From Phyllobacterium calauticae (GTDB lineage: Bacteria; Pseudomonadota; Alphaproteobacteria; Rhizobiales; Rhizobiaceae), in assembly GCF_019991125.1 (NCBI RefSeq), contig NZ_JAGENB010000003.1, positions 558,001 through 622,000 on the forward strand: DNA of 64,000 nt, given 5' to 3'. Under the pieces are notes generated by a model. The model saw only the letters and a list, made by a program, of their open reading frames with translations, was not told where the DNA came from and made no database searches. Each line of letters opens with the position of its first letter. Within the stretch, counting starts at the first letter, position 1. Shown one piece after another: positions 9,067 to 17,806 of the stretch. The position numbers were made by a program, and so were the translations under genes.

Positions 9067-9879
9067 CTATTTCTGGATGACTTTCCAGTTCTTGTAGAAG
9101 ATCGAATTGCTGCCCTTGAGGATCAGGCCCATGAACGAGACGATGGCGGCATAGAGGCCGGGCAGATGGGACGGGCGGAGAATGTCGACGAACAGGCAAT
9201 AACGCGTCTGGTCGGTCTGGTTGACGGACTGGTGCATCAGCGTGTCATCGAAAATGAACAGCTTGTCGTCCTTCCAGTAGCTCGTCGTGTCGCCGCACCA
9301 GATATAGGCCGTGCGGTCGTTCATGTCGTTGATGTTGTAGAGGACACGGATGGTGGCGCGGATCGGGCCAAAATGTTTTGACGTCGAGTTCTTCTTGTTG
9401 AACACCGACACGCCGATGGTCTTCACGAAATTATATTTTTCGTAGAAGGACGGCACGCTTACGAAGCTGGGCTGGTCTTTGCCATACCATTTGAAGAAGA
9501 ACATGCTGCGGGCCTGCTGTTCCGCGCGGGACTGCAGCTTGCCGACCAGGTCTTCCTTCTGCGTCGCGGTGATCAGGCGCTTGACCTCCGCCTGATAGTC
9601 GGATGGCAGGTCTTCCAGCTTGTAGACGCCCTTGTTGATATAGGGCAGCGACAGGATGTCGAGAACGATGTTCAGCGGTGACAGGATCCAGGTGAACAGG
9701 CCGTTGCCCCAGAAATACTGTTCGACCATCTGCAGGTCGATATTCTTGTTGCGCGACAGGTCATAGATGCCGCAGATCAGGTAGAAGATCACGAGATAGG
9801 GAACGAAATAGGCAAGAATTGCCAGGAGAACCAAACCGACAGCCCAGCGTCTGATCGACTTTTTTGTTGCTTTTTCCAT
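9067..9879 (-). CDS. Aspartyl/asparaginyl beta-hydroxylase family protein (LpxO-like)
   Basis: The 270-residue protein has an N-terminal hydrophobic anchor (residues about 13-38) and a C-terminal AspH/LpxO-type 2-oxoglutarate Fe(II) dioxygenase domain (about 85-250). The probable iron ligands are His169 in KHFGP and His216 in FDDTLMHQSVNQTDQTR; Arg226 would bind 2-oxoglutarate. The first motif reads His-x-Gly, as in AspH, not the His-x-Asp of LpxO. Lipid A hydroxylation is one possible role and a protein or peptide target another. It is convergent with pheT. Confidence 0.78.
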   Translation of the reverse strand: MEKATKKSIRRWAVGLVLLAILAYFVPYLVIFYLICGIYDLSRNKNIDLQMVEQYFWGNGLFTWILSPLNIVLDILSLPYINKGVYKLEDLPSDYQAEVKRLITATQKEDLVGKLQSRAEQQARSMFFFKWYGKDQPSFVSVPSFYEKYNFVKTIGVSVFNKKNSTSKHFGPIRATIRVLYNINDMNDRTAYIWCGDTTSYWKDDKLFIFDDTLMHQSVNQTDQTRYCLFVDILRPSHLPGLYAAIVSFMGLILKGSNSIFYKNWKVIQK

Positions 9880-10082
9880 TGTATTCCAGCTTCAGAAGGC
9901 CTGACCATCGATGAGCGAACAGGGGTGGTTTGGCGTGTTAGAACAAATAAATTGCATGCACATTGCAGCGTTGCCCCGGCGGTCTTCGGCCCCGGCAACG
10001 GCGTGAAATAGGCCTCACACCGTACCGTCTGTCAAGCGCGAGGCTCTATAATCTGAATTCTGGTGTCAACAAAAGCCGGGCG

Positions 10083-10481
10083 CTAGATCGCTTTTGCCGC
10101 TCCCATCGTTTTGAGCCCCCGCCATTCGATCAGGGCAAAGCAGGCAACCACGGCCGTGACGGCCAGACTGGCGGCGATGCCGAGGGCGGTAAAGGCGGAT
10201 GGCATCCCCACAAGAATCGCCGGAACGCCGATGACCCACGCGAGGTCGGCGATGAAAACGAAACCGACCAATGGTTTCGATTGGGCTTTCCATCGGGCGA
10301 TCAGGGCGACATCGGAGGCAAACAGCACGAGCGCGATACCCAGTGCTGCGATCAGCCAGACCGGCGCGCCGGGGATGAGATATTCTGCCGCCAGTTCGGC
10401 AAACAGTGCAAGGCCGAGCCCGGTGATGCCGGTGAGGACTGCGTTGATCGTCAACCCGTCTTTCAAGGTGATTTTGGTCAT
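10083..10481 (-). CDS. Small four-helix membrane protein, function unknown
   Basis: This 132-residue, very hydrophobic protein has four predicted membrane spans (about residues 9-33, 40-62, 72-92 and 97-118) and short loops. No catalytic motif is visible and I do not recognise the family. It is transcribed away from the XRE regulator gene at 10605, sharing a 123-bp region that holds repeated half-sites, which suggests the regulator controls it. The 203 bp between it and the hydroxylase gene contain one GC-rich hairpin (GTTGCC/GGCAAC arms) and nothing else evident. Confidence 0.7.
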   Translation of the reverse strand: MTKITLKDGLTINAVLTGITGLGLALFAELAAEYLIPGAPVWLIAALGIALVLFASDVALIARWKAQSKPLVGFVFIADLAWVIGVPAILVGMPSAFTALGIAASLAVTAVVACFALIEWRGLKTMGAAKAI

Positions 10482-10526
10482 GTCATTCTCCTTCGTTGTG
10501 TTGATGAACGGAGAATGCCGGCATAA

Positions 10527-10556
10527 GGTAATCGAAACAATTACCTCTGGAGTAAT
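10527..10556. promoter_or_regulatory. Overlapping inverted repeats, candidate XRE operator
   Basis: GGTAAT (10527-10532) faces ATTACC (10540-10545), and ATTAC also faces GTAAT (10552-10556), so three half-sites form two overlapping palindromes. They lie in the divergent region between the membrane protein gene and the XRE gene, a typical place for an autoregulated operator. Confidence 0.45.
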
Positions 10557-10604
10557 GGATATTGCGAAGCATCCGCGCCAGTCTGGCGGGAATCAGGAGC
10601 GGTG

Positions 10605-11390
10605 ATGGAATTCGGCGATCATCTGAAACAATGGCGTTCGCACCGGCACATGAGCCAGATGGATCTGGCGCTGGAAGCCGGCATCTCGTCGCGACATCTG
10701 TCGTTTCTCGAAACCGGACGGGCAAGGCCGTCGGAGGGCATGATCATCCGCATCTGCGAAGCGCTCGAGCTGCCGTTCAAGATTCAGAATGAGCTGTTCG
10801 GTGCGGCCGGTTTTGCGCCGCGCTACCTCTCGGCGGAACGCGAAGGCATGGCCGGCCTGCCGCCACTGATCCGCGACACGCTCCACATGATCCTCGAGCG
10901 GCATGCGCCGTGGCCGGCGGTGGCCTTCAATGCGGATCACGACATTCTCGTTGCGAATGTTGGCTTCATGGGCTTGGCCGAAGCGCTGGGCATTCCGATT
11001 GCGCCGGGTGTCAATATTCTGGCGCTGGTGCTCGAGCCGGGTCCCGTGCGCCGGTCCATCGCCAATTGGCCGGATGTCGCCCTGCTGTTCCTGAAGCGAG
11101 CCCGCAACGAAGCCAGGCTTTACGGTCCACGCAGCGCGCTGGCGCGGCGCATCGCACAATATGAAACCGATCCGGAAATATCAGCGCTGTTGCGCAATGA
11201 TCAGAGCGAGCGCAACCCGCCGCCGGTTATAACCGTGCAGCTGCATCTTGGCGATGCCGTTACCAGCTGGATCACCACGCTGACGGCATTCGGCTCGGCG
11301 CAGGAGGTGCTGACCGAGGGCATATTCATCGAGCAGTATTTTCCGGCGGATGACGCAACGCGGGCCATTGCCGAAAGTGCGGGGCGCTGA
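10605..11390 (+). CDS. XRE-family regulator with MmyB-like ligand-binding domain
   Basis: The 261-residue protein has an N-terminal helix-turn-helix (residues about 3-60; MSQMDLALEAGISSRHLSFLETGRARPS) and a C-terminal domain of the MmyB-like, PAS-related type, with PWPAVAFNADHDILVANVGF and a FFPADD-like end (EQYFPADDATR). Such regulators often control a nearby oxidoreductase or transporter. The ATG at 10605 has AGGAG five bases upstream; the GTG at 10602 is too close to that site. It is divergent from the small membrane protein gene. Confidence 0.85.
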   Translation: MEFGDHLKQWRSHRHMSQMDLALEAGISSRHLSFLETGRARPSEGMIIRICEALELPFKIQNELFGAAGFAPRYLSAEREGMAGLPPLIRDTLHMILERHAPWPAVAFNADHDILVANVGFMGLAEALGIPIAPGVNILALVLEPGPVRRSIANWPDVALLFLKRARNEARLYGPRSALARRIAQYETDPEISALLRNDQSERNPPPVITVQLHLGDAVTSWITTLTAFGSAQEVLTEGIFIEQYFPADDATRAIAESAGR

Positions 11391-11404
11391 TTGCGCAGCG
11401 CCCC
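11381..11404. terminator. Possible terminator between XRE and aldo/keto reductase genes
   Basis: GGGGCGCTG (11381-11389) pairs with CAGCGCCCC (11396-11404). The stem overlaps the XRE stop codon and lacks a clear T run, so it may be only a partial terminator for the two convergent genes. Confidence 0.4.
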
Positions 11405-11414
11405 GTTGCCGGTA

Positions 11415-12407
11415 TCAGCCGTTGACGAGAGCCAGCGCTGCATCCGAATAGCGGTTGCCCGCAACCCGCGTGGGTGAGAGCGCATCGCCGATCTTTTTCA
11501 GGTCCGCCGGCGAGAGTGAGACGTCGGCCGCCGCCGCATTTTCCTCCAGGTGCTTGATCTTGCGGGCACCCGGAATCGGCACGATGAAATCACCCTGGTG
11601 CAGCACCCAGGCGAGCGCCAGCTGTGCCGGTGTGATGCCTTTGTCCGCGGCCAGGCCCTTCAACGTGGCGATCAGAGCTGCATTGGCGTCCATATTGTCA
11701 GCCTGGAACCGTGGCAGGGTCTTGCGCCAGTCATCGGCACCCAATTCATCCGGCTTGCTGATCGTGCCGGTCAGGAGACCACGGCCGAGCGGGCTGTAGG
11801 GGACAAAGCCGATGCCAAGCTCGCGGCAGACGGCAAAGACCTCGTCTTCCGGCTCGCGGCTCCACAGCGAGTACTCACTCTGCACGGCGGCAATCGGGTG
11901 CACCTTGTGGGCGCGGCGGATTGTGGCGGCACTGGCCTCGGACAGGCCGAGCGCCTTTACCTTGCCCTGCTGGACCAGCTCGGCCATGGCGCCAACCGTG
12001 TCCTCGATGGGAACATTCGGGTCAACCCGGTGCTGGTAGAACAGGTCGATCTGCTCGATGCCGAGCCGTCCGAGAGACGCTTCCGCAACGGCTTTCACAT
12101 GTTCCGGATGGCTGTTGACGCCGATCATGCGCGATAGGCCTACCCCTTCATCGGAAATTTTGAAGCCGAATTTCGTGGCAATCACGACCTTGTCGCGGCG
12201 GTCTTTAAATGCCTTGCCGACAAGGATTTCATTGTCGAACGGGCCATAGACTTCGGCTGTGTCGAAAAAGGTCACTCCGACATCCACAGCGCGATGCAGG
12301 GTGCGGATGGCATCGGCCTCATCCTGTCCGCCATAGGCAAAGCTCATGCCCATGCAACCAAGGCCAACGGCCGATACATCGAGTTCCCCGAGTTTGCGCT
12401 TTTCCAT
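11415..12407 (-). CDS. Aldo/keto reductase
   Basis: This 330-residue NADPH-dependent reductase of the AKR superfamily has the full catalytic tetrad: Asp49 (FFDTAEVYG), Tyr54, Lys79 (ATKFGF) and His126 (YQHRVDP). The C-terminal IPGARKIKHLEENAAAA stretch binds the NADP phosphate. It belongs to the AKR11/12/13-like group acting on varied aldehydes and ketones; the substrate is not evident. The ATG at 12407 sits eight bases after GGAG; a GTG just upstream is less likely. It is divergent from a LysR gene that probably regulates it. Confidence 0.9.
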   Translation of the reverse strand: MEKRKLGELDVSAVGLGCMGMSFAYGGQDEADAIRTLHRAVDVGVTFFDTAEVYGPFDNEILVGKAFKDRRDKVVIATKFGFKISDEGVGLSRMIGVNSHPEHVKAVAEASLGRLGIEQIDLFYQHRVDPNVPIEDTVGAMAELVQQGKVKALGLSEASAATIRRAHKVHPIAAVQSEYSLWSREPEDEVFAVCRELGIGFVPYSPLGRGLLTGTISKPDELGADDWRKTLPRFQADNMDANAALIATLKGLAADKGITPAQLALAWVLHQGDFIVPIPGARKIKHLEENAAAADVSLSPADLKKIGDALSPTRVAGNRYSDAALALVNG

Positions 12408-12461
12408 CACCGATCTCCTTTTGCTGTGATGACGGAAACCTAGATTGCGGATCAGTGTTCG

Positions 12462-12477
12462 ATAATTCCCTTATTAT
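12462..12477. promoter_or_regulatory. AT-rich inverted repeat, candidate LysR binding site
   Basis: ATAAT (12462-12466) and ATTAT (12473-12477) form a 5-base inverted repeat in the 98-bp region between the aldo/keto reductase and the LysR gene. The position fits LysR autoregulation and activation of the divergent gene. Confidence 0.35.
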
Positions 12478-12505
12478 TTCACAGGTTGTTCTATATAATA
12501 GATCA

Positions 12506-13390
12506 ATGGATCGATCATACCTGCCTCAACTGTCCGTATTTGCCACTGTTGCAGCCTGTGGAGGCTTCCGGGATGCCGCCAGGGAACTGGGCATAGCGCC
12601 ATCAGCCGTCAGCCACGCCATTTCAACCCTGGAACAGAACCTTGGCGTCCGTCTTCTCGCCCGCACCACGCGCAGCGTTGCGGTGACGGAAGAAGGTGCG
12701 CTGCTGCTCAAGCGGCTGCGTCCGGCCCTGGCGGAAATCGACCTGGCGCTCGATGCGGCCAAGGAAGCCAACAACCGCATCGCGGGAACCCTGCGGCTGA
12801 GTGTTCCGCCCTTTGCCGCCCACAGGCTGCTGGCCCCGCGCATCGCTGCATTCGCCGCGGCCTATCCCGGTGTCACGCTTGAGCTGCGCGTCGAAGAGCC
12901 GTTCAATGATATCGTTGCGGCTGGCGTTGATGCGGGCATGCGGCTGGGTGAGAGTCTGGAACCGGACATGATTGCGGTGCGCATGAGCGATCCGATCCGG
13001 GCGAACATCGTTGCAGCGCCGGACTACTTTGACAGGCACCCGATACCGCTGCACCCGCATGATCTTGCCGGTCATCTCTGTATCCGCCGCCGTTTTGCCA
13101 GCGGGCAGGTCTATCGCTGGGAGTTCGAGAAGGATGGCGAGGAAATCGTCATCGACGTGAACGGCCCGCTGATTCTCGGCGACGACCGGCTGGTCATCCA
13201 GGCCGCGCTGGACGGCGCCGGCGTGGCCTTCCTGCTGGAACATATGGCGCCGGAAGCCATTGCCGATGGGCGTTTGCTCCGTGTGCTCGATGACTGGTGT
13301 GCCCCGTTCCCCGGGGTCTATCTCTATTATCCGAGTCGCCGCCAGATGCGCCCGGCCCTGCGTGCCTTCATCGATTTTTTCAAAGTCTGA
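12506..13390 (+). CDS. LysR-family transcriptional regulator
   Basis: The 294-residue protein has a typical LysR winged helix-turn-helix (residues about 5-64; FRDAARELGIAPSAVSHAISTLEQNLGVRLLARTTR-type) and a periplasmic-binding-like effector domain (about 90-290, starting GTLRLSVPPFAAHRLL). The open frame runs further upstream, but the ATG at 12506 begins the conserved domain. The divergent aldo/keto reductase is the probable target. The effector is unknown. Confidence 0.9.
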   Translation: MDRSYLPQLSVFATVAACGGFRDAARELGIAPSAVSHAISTLEQNLGVRLLARTTRSVAVTEEGALLLKRLRPALAEIDLALDAAKEANNRIAGTLRLSVPPFAAHRLLAPRIAAFAAAYPGVTLELRVEEPFNDIVAAGVDAGMRLGESLEPDMIAVRMSDPIRANIVAAPDYFDRHPIPLHPHDLAGHLCIRRRFASGQVYRWEFEKDGEEIVIDVNGPLILGDDRLVIQAALDGAGVAFLLEHMAPEAIADGRLLRVLDDWCAPFPGVYLYYPSRRQMRPALRAFIDFFKV

Positions 13391-13458
13391 GCCTGGCGCT
13401 GCTTTCCATTCCGATTGGGCTTGTCTAGGTTGCACCACGACAAAGAGGAGAAGTCATC

Positions 13459-14448
13459 ATGTTCCGTTGGGGTGTTCTGTCGACAGCGAAAATCGGGGTC
13501 ACGGCGGTCATCCCCGCCATATGCGATGCGGAGAACTCCGTCCTGTCGGGTATCGCCAGCCGCGACCTCTTGAAAGCGCGGGCCGTCGCCGGGCGATTCG
13601 GCGCGCCGCATGCTTTCGGCTCCTATGAGGCCATGCTGGCATCAGCCGATATTGACGGCGTCTACATACCGCTTCCCACCTCGCAGCATGTGGAGTGGTC
13701 GTTGAAAGCCGCCGAAGCGGGCAAGCATGTGCTGTGCGAAAAGCCGATTTCGCTGCATGCCGGCGACATAGCCGCCTTGCAGCGTGCCCGCGACACCCAT
13801 GGCGTGCTGATCGCCGAGGCGTTCATGGTGACCTATCATCCGCAATGGCTGAAAGTGCGTGATCTGATCGCCGGCGGTGCCATCGGCCGGCTGCGCCAGG
13901 TGCAGGGTGCCTTCAGCTATTTCAACAGGGATGCGGGCAATATGCGCAACCAGCTGTCGCTCGGCGGCGGCGCGCTGCCGGATATCGGTGTCTATCCAAC
14001 GGTTGTCACCCGTTTCGTCACCGGCAAGGAGCCCGTCAGGGTTTCGGCCAATGTCGAGCGCGATGCGGATTTCGGCACGGACTGCTACGCCAGCGTGCGC
14101 GCCGATTTCGATGGTTTCGAGCTGTCCTTCTATGTTGCCACACAGCTGGCCGCGCGCCAGTCCATGGTCTTCCACGGCGATGAAGGGTTTATCGAGGTGC
14201 ATGGACCGTTCAACACCGGCAAGTATGACCATGCCCGCGTCACGCTGCATGACAAGACCCACACGGGTGCCACCGAATGGAGTTTCGGCGACGTGAACCA
14301 TTATCGTCTGCAGATCGAGGCCTTTGCCCGCGCCGCGAAGGGCGAAGACACGGCCGTGTTTTCGCTGGAAAGCTCGGTGCTCAACCAGAAGCTGATCGAT
14401 GCGATCTATCGCGCCGGGGAAACCGGCAATTGGGAAGCAGTTTCCTAG
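13459..14448 (+). CDS. Gfo/Idh/MocA family oxidoreductase
   Basis: The 329-residue protein has an N-terminal Rossmann fold ([10 protein letters not shown], residues 4-13) and the family's signature EKP motif (HVLCEKPIS, about residues 89-97), followed by the alpha/beta C-domain with [12 protein letters not shown]. Relatives oxidise or reduce sugars, inositols or dihydrodiols with NAD(P). AGGAG lies just before the ATG. It is convergent with htpX, and the two stop codons are only one base apart. The preceding gene is a LysR regulator on the same strand, but a functional link is not established. Confidence 0.88.
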   Translation: MFRWGVLSTAKIGVTAVIPAICDAENSVLSGIASRDLLKARAVAGRFGAPHAFGSYEAMLASADIDGVYIPLPTSQHVEWSLKAAEAGKHVLCEKPISLHAGDIAALQRARDTHGVLIAEAFMVTYHPQWLKVRDLIAGGAIGRLRQVQGAFSYFNRDAGNMRNQLSLGGGALPDIGVYPTVVTRFVTGKEPVRVSANVERDADFGTDCYASVRADFDGFELSFYVATQLAARQSMVFHGDEGFIEVHGPFNTGKYDHARVTLHDKTHTGATEWSFGDVNHYRLQIEAFARAAKGEDTAVFSLESSVLNQKLIDAIYRAGETGNWEAVS

Positions 14449-14449
14449 T

Positions 14450-15610
14450 TCACCAATACACGCCGCCGCGTGCCACATGCACGTGCGGGTCGCCATCCGG
14501 GGTGTTGAGGCTTCGCGGGCAGGCTTCGCACTCGGCTTCCGGGCCGGATACCACCGGCCTGCCGGACTGGGTGTTGAGCAGCGACAGGATTTCCAGATTG
14601 CTGGAATTCCAGCGCCCGTGCTGGCGGCCGATCTGCGGAACCGGTGAAGGGCGCGTGCGGATCCGGTCCTGCGGCTTGACCATGAGCGTCGCGAGGATGT
14701 CGTCCGGCAGTGCTTCGCCGCGGGCAACCACACCCGATGCATCCTTCAGGGCCTTCAGTCGCGCCACGCGGGTCTCCGTCAACGGATGAGTGCGCAGGAT
14801 CGACGGATCGGGAATGCGTCCGCCCGGCAGGATGAGATTTTCCCACAGCCTGCCCTGGGCCTTTTCCAGTTTCGTCAGGGCCTGGGCCAGCCCGTCCGGG
14901 TCGCCCGTCAGCAGGGATGCACCGAGATCGGCATCGAACTCCCGGGTGCGCGACAACGCCATCTGCAGCAGACCGCCGATGGTCGGTGCAACCAAAAGCA
15001 CGAGGACACCCAGCCACGGCACCTGCGCATGCGCGCCGCTGGCCAGGAATGTGATGTTGAAGAGCAGCGATACCATGCCGATCGTCGACATCAGCGAGGT
15101 GAAGCGCGACACCGTGTCGGCCAGTGCCATGACCTTCAGGTCTTCATTGCGGATATGGCTGATTTCATGCGCCAGCACGCCGGTGAGTTCGCGCGCCGTC
15201 AGCACCCGAATCAGCTGGTCCGTCACCGCGACCACGGAATTGTCTTTCCGGCCGACCGCAAAGGCATTCATCATCCGGGAAGGGATGACGTGGAGTTCGG
15301 GTGGGCGCGGCAGGCCGGCCCGGCGGGATAGTTCCTCGACGATGGCAAGCCCTTGCGGGAACTCAGCGCGCGTTACAGCCCTTGCTTTATACATTTTGAG
15401 TACCATCTGAGGACTGATGCGCCGTATGGCGACAAGGCTTATTGCGCCGAAAACAAAGGCGTAGATAATGCCGACGGGCCCCGCCAGCGTAAAAGCGCAG
15501 ACGACGAGCAATGCCAGGCTTCCGGCAAGAAGCAGCCATGTATGCAGCGTATTGATCAGCTGGCTGCGCCGGTGTTCGGGAAGGTTGAAGTGGAGTGCAT
15601 CATCGGTCAT
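14450..15610 (-). CDS. htpX: Membrane zinc metalloprotease HtpX
   Basis: This 386-residue M48 protease has two N-terminal membrane spans (about residues 22-45 and 46-66), the zinc motif HEISH at 148-152, the third ligand Glu224 in EFDADLG, and two further hydrophobic segments between them (about 168-190 and 198-218). HtpX degrades misfolded inner-membrane proteins under stress. It carries an extra C-terminal tail of about 80 residues compared with E. coli HtpX. It is divergent from dnaK, so two heat-shock genes share one intergenic region. Confidence 0.9.
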   Translation of the reverse strand: MTDDALHFNLPEHRRSQLINTLHTWLLLAGSLALLVVCAFTLAGPVGIIYAFVFGAISLVAIRRISPQMVLKMYKARAVTRAEFPQGLAIVEELSRRAGLPRPPELHVIPSRMMNAFAVGRKDNSVVAVTDQLIRVLTARELTGVLAHEISHIRNEDLKVMALADTVSRFTSLMSTIGMVSLLFNITFLASGAHAQVPWLGVLVLLVAPTIGGLLQMALSRTREFDADLGASLLTGDPDGLAQALTKLEKAQGRLWENLILPGGRIPDPSILRTHPLTETRVARLKALKDASGVVARGEALPDDILATLMVKPQDRIRTRPSPVPQIGRQHGRWNSSNLEILSLLNTQSGRPVVSGPEAECEACPRSLNTPDGDPHVHVARGGVYW

Positions 15611-15687
15611 AGGCGATATATGGCGCTAAAAAGCCGGTTTGCCGAGTCTTTTAAGGCAATTAGGCGTGTAAATGCCGCAGCTTCTGA

Positions 15688-15716
15688 CTTGCATGGTAAT
15701 TTCAGCCTTCTTATAT
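15688..15716 (+). promoter_or_regulatory. RpoH (sigma-32) type promoter of dnaK
   Basis: CTTGCA (15688-15693) and CTTATAT (15710-15716), 16 bases apart, fit the alphaproteobacterial heat-shock consensus (CTTG near -35, CyTATnT near -10). It lies about 120 bp before the dnaK start. The motif is read by eye; the consensus is established for this group. Confidence 0.65.
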
Positions 15717-15836
15717 AGCCCACAACACGCAAGTTCGGCTCGCTGTGGTCGTCTTGTATTGTTTAACCCCCCTAGGGGCTGCTGAATGGAATGCTCGGCA
15801 GAGGTCCCGGCAGCCTGCTGAATGGAGAGAAGTATA

Positions 15837-17753
15837 ATGGCTAAAGTTATCGGTATCGATTTGGGTACGACCAATTCCTGCGTCTCCGTCATGGACGGAA
15901 AGAACGCGAAGGTCATTGAAAATGCGGAAGGTGCGCGCACGACGCCTTCGATCATCGCTTTCACGGATAGCGATGAGCGCCTTGCTGGCCAGCCGGCCAA
16001 GCGCCAGGCTGTCACCAATCCGGAAGGAACTGTCTTTGCGGTCAAGCGTCTGATCGGACGCCGTTTTGACGATCCGACCGTTGAAAAGGACAAGAAGCTT
16101 GTGCCCTACCACATTGTCAAAGGCGACAATGGCGACGCATGGGTGGAAGTTCACAACCAGAAATATTCGCCTTCGCAGATTTCCGCGATGATTCTGCAGA
16201 AGATGAAGGAAACGGCGGAAGCCTATCTCGGTGAAAAGGTCGAGAAGGCCGTCATCACCGTTCCTGCCTACTTCAACGATGCCCAGCGTCAGGCCACCAA
16301 GGATGCCGGCAAGATCGCCGGTCTGGAAGTCCTGCGCATCATCAACGAGCCGACCGCAGCGGCCCTGGCCTATGGCCTCGACAAGAAGGAAGGCAAGACC
16401 ATTGCCGTCTACGATCTGGGCGGCGGCACGTTCGACGTTTCCGTTCTGGAAATCGGCGACGGCGTTTTCGAAGTGAAGTCGACCAATGGCGATACGTTCC
16501 TTGGCGGTGAAGACTTCGACATGCGCCTGGTCGAATATTTTGCGGCCGAGTTCAAGAAGGAACAGGGCATCGACCTGAAGAACGACAAGCTTGCCCTGCA
16601 GCGCCTCAAGGAAGCTGCGGAAAAGGCCAAGATCGAACTGTCGTCGGCCCAGCAGACCGAAATCAACCTGCCATTCATCACGGCCGATGCCTCTGGTCCG
16701 AAGCACCTGACCATGAAGCTGTCGCGCGCCAAGTTCGAGAGCCTGGTTGACGATCTGGTCCAGCGCACCGTCGAGCCCTGCAAGGCAGCGCTCAAGGATG
16801 CGGGCCTCAAGGCCGGTGAAATCGACGAAGTGGTTCTGGTCGGCGGCATGACCCGCATGCCGAAGATCCAGGAAGTCGTGAAGGCCTTCTTCGGCAAGGA
16901 ACCCCACAAGGGCGTGAACCCTGATGAAGTTGTTGCCATGGGCGCAGCCATTCAGGCCGGCGTTCTGCAGGGCGACGTCAAGGACGTTCTCCTGCTCGAC
17001 GTGACGCCGTTGTCTCTCGGCATCGAAACGCTCGGCGGCGTGTTCACCCGTCTGATCGACCGCAACACGACGATCCCGACGAAGAAGTCGCAGACCTTCT
17101 CCACGGCCGAGGACAACCAGTCCGCAGTGACGATCCGCGTCTTCCAGGGCGAGCGTGAAATGGCTGCCGACAACAAGGCGCTTGGCCAGTTCGACCTCGT
17201 GGGCATTCCGCCGGCACCGCGCGGCGTTCCGCAGATCGAAGTCGGTTTCGACATCGATGCCAACGGTATCGTCAACGTTTCGGCCAAGGACAAGGGTACG
17301 GGCAAGGAACACCAGATCCGCATCCAGGCATCCGGCGGTCTTTCCGATGCCGATATCGAAAAGATGGTCAAGGACGCCGAAGCCAATGCCGAGGCGGACA
17401 AGAAGCGCCGCGAGGCGGTCGAGTCAAAGAACCAGGCGGAAGCCCTGATCCATTCGACGGAAAAGTCGCTGAAGGATTACGGCGACAAGGTTTCGGCCGA
17501 GGACAAGCAGGCAATCGAAACGGCTCTGGCCGAATTGAAGACTGCGGCCGAAGGCGATGACGCCGAAGCCATCAAGGCCAAGACACAGACCCTCGCCGAA
17601 GTCTCGATGAAGCTCGGCCAGGCCATGTATGAAGCAGCTCAGGCTGCCGAAGGCGAAGGTGAAAAGACCGAAGCCGCGGCCAAGGGCCACGAGGATGTTG
17701 TCGACGCCGATTTCGAGGAAATCGACGAAAACGGCAAGAAGAAGTCTGCATAA
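15837..17753 (+). CDS. dnaK: Molecular chaperone DnaK (Hsp70)
   Basis: The 638-residue Hsp70 has the ATPase domain (residues 1 to about 385; [14 protein letters not shown], the [15 protein letters not shown] and [10 protein letters not shown] motifs), the substrate-binding beta domain (about 390-505) and the helical lid with a charged C-terminal tail ending [16 protein letters not shown]. The ATG at 15837 follows GGAGAG; the open frame begins five codons earlier but lacks support. A heat-shock promoter lies upstream and a strong terminator downstream, so dnaJ is not simply read through from this gene. Confidence 0.97.
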   Translation: MAKVIGIDLGTTNSCVSVMDGKNAKVIENAEGARTTPSIIAFTDSDERLAGQPAKRQAVTNPEGTVFAVKRLIGRRFDDPTVEKDKKLVPYHIVKGDNGDAWVEVHNQKYSPSQISAMILQKMKETAEAYLGEKVEKAVITVPAYFNDAQRQATKDAGKIAGLEVLRIINEPTAAALAYGLDKKEGKTIAVYDLGGGTFDVSVLEIGDGVFEVKSTNGDTFLGGEDFDMRLVEYFAAEFKKEQGIDLKNDKLALQRLKEAAEKAKIELSSAQQTEINLPFITADASGPKHLTMKLSRAKFESLVDDLVQRTVEPCKAALKDAGLKAGEIDEVVLVGGMTRMPKIQEVVKAFFGKEPHKGVNPDEVVAMGAAIQAGVLQGDVKDVLLLDVTPLSLGIETLGGVFTRLIDRNTTIPTKKSQTFSTAEDNQSAVTIRVFQGEREMAADNKALGQFDLVGIPPAPRGVPQIEVGFDIDANGIVNVSAKDKGTGKEHQIRIQASGGLSDADIEKMVKDAEANAEADKKRREAVESKNQAEALIHSTEKSLKDYGDKVSAEDKQAIETALAELKTAAEGDDAEAIKAKTQTLAEVSMKLGQAMYEAAQAAEGEGEKTEAAAKGHEDVVDADFEEIDENGKKKSA

Positions 17754-17774
17754 TCCGCAGCACACAATGTGATG

Positions 17775-17806
17775 AAAAGCCCGGCAGAAATGCCGGGCTT
17801 TTTTGT
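17775..17806 (+). terminator. Rho-independent terminator of dnaK
   Basis: AAGCCCGGCA and TGCCGGGCTT form a perfect 10-bp stem around a GAAA loop (17787-17790), followed by TTTTGTTTG. It is a strong intrinsic terminator that would uncouple dnaK from dnaJ. Confidence 0.92.

Noticed and set aside
15711-17312. 533-codon reverse frame across dnaK
   Set aside because: It is antisense to dnaK and extends through the dnaK promoter; no domain is visible.
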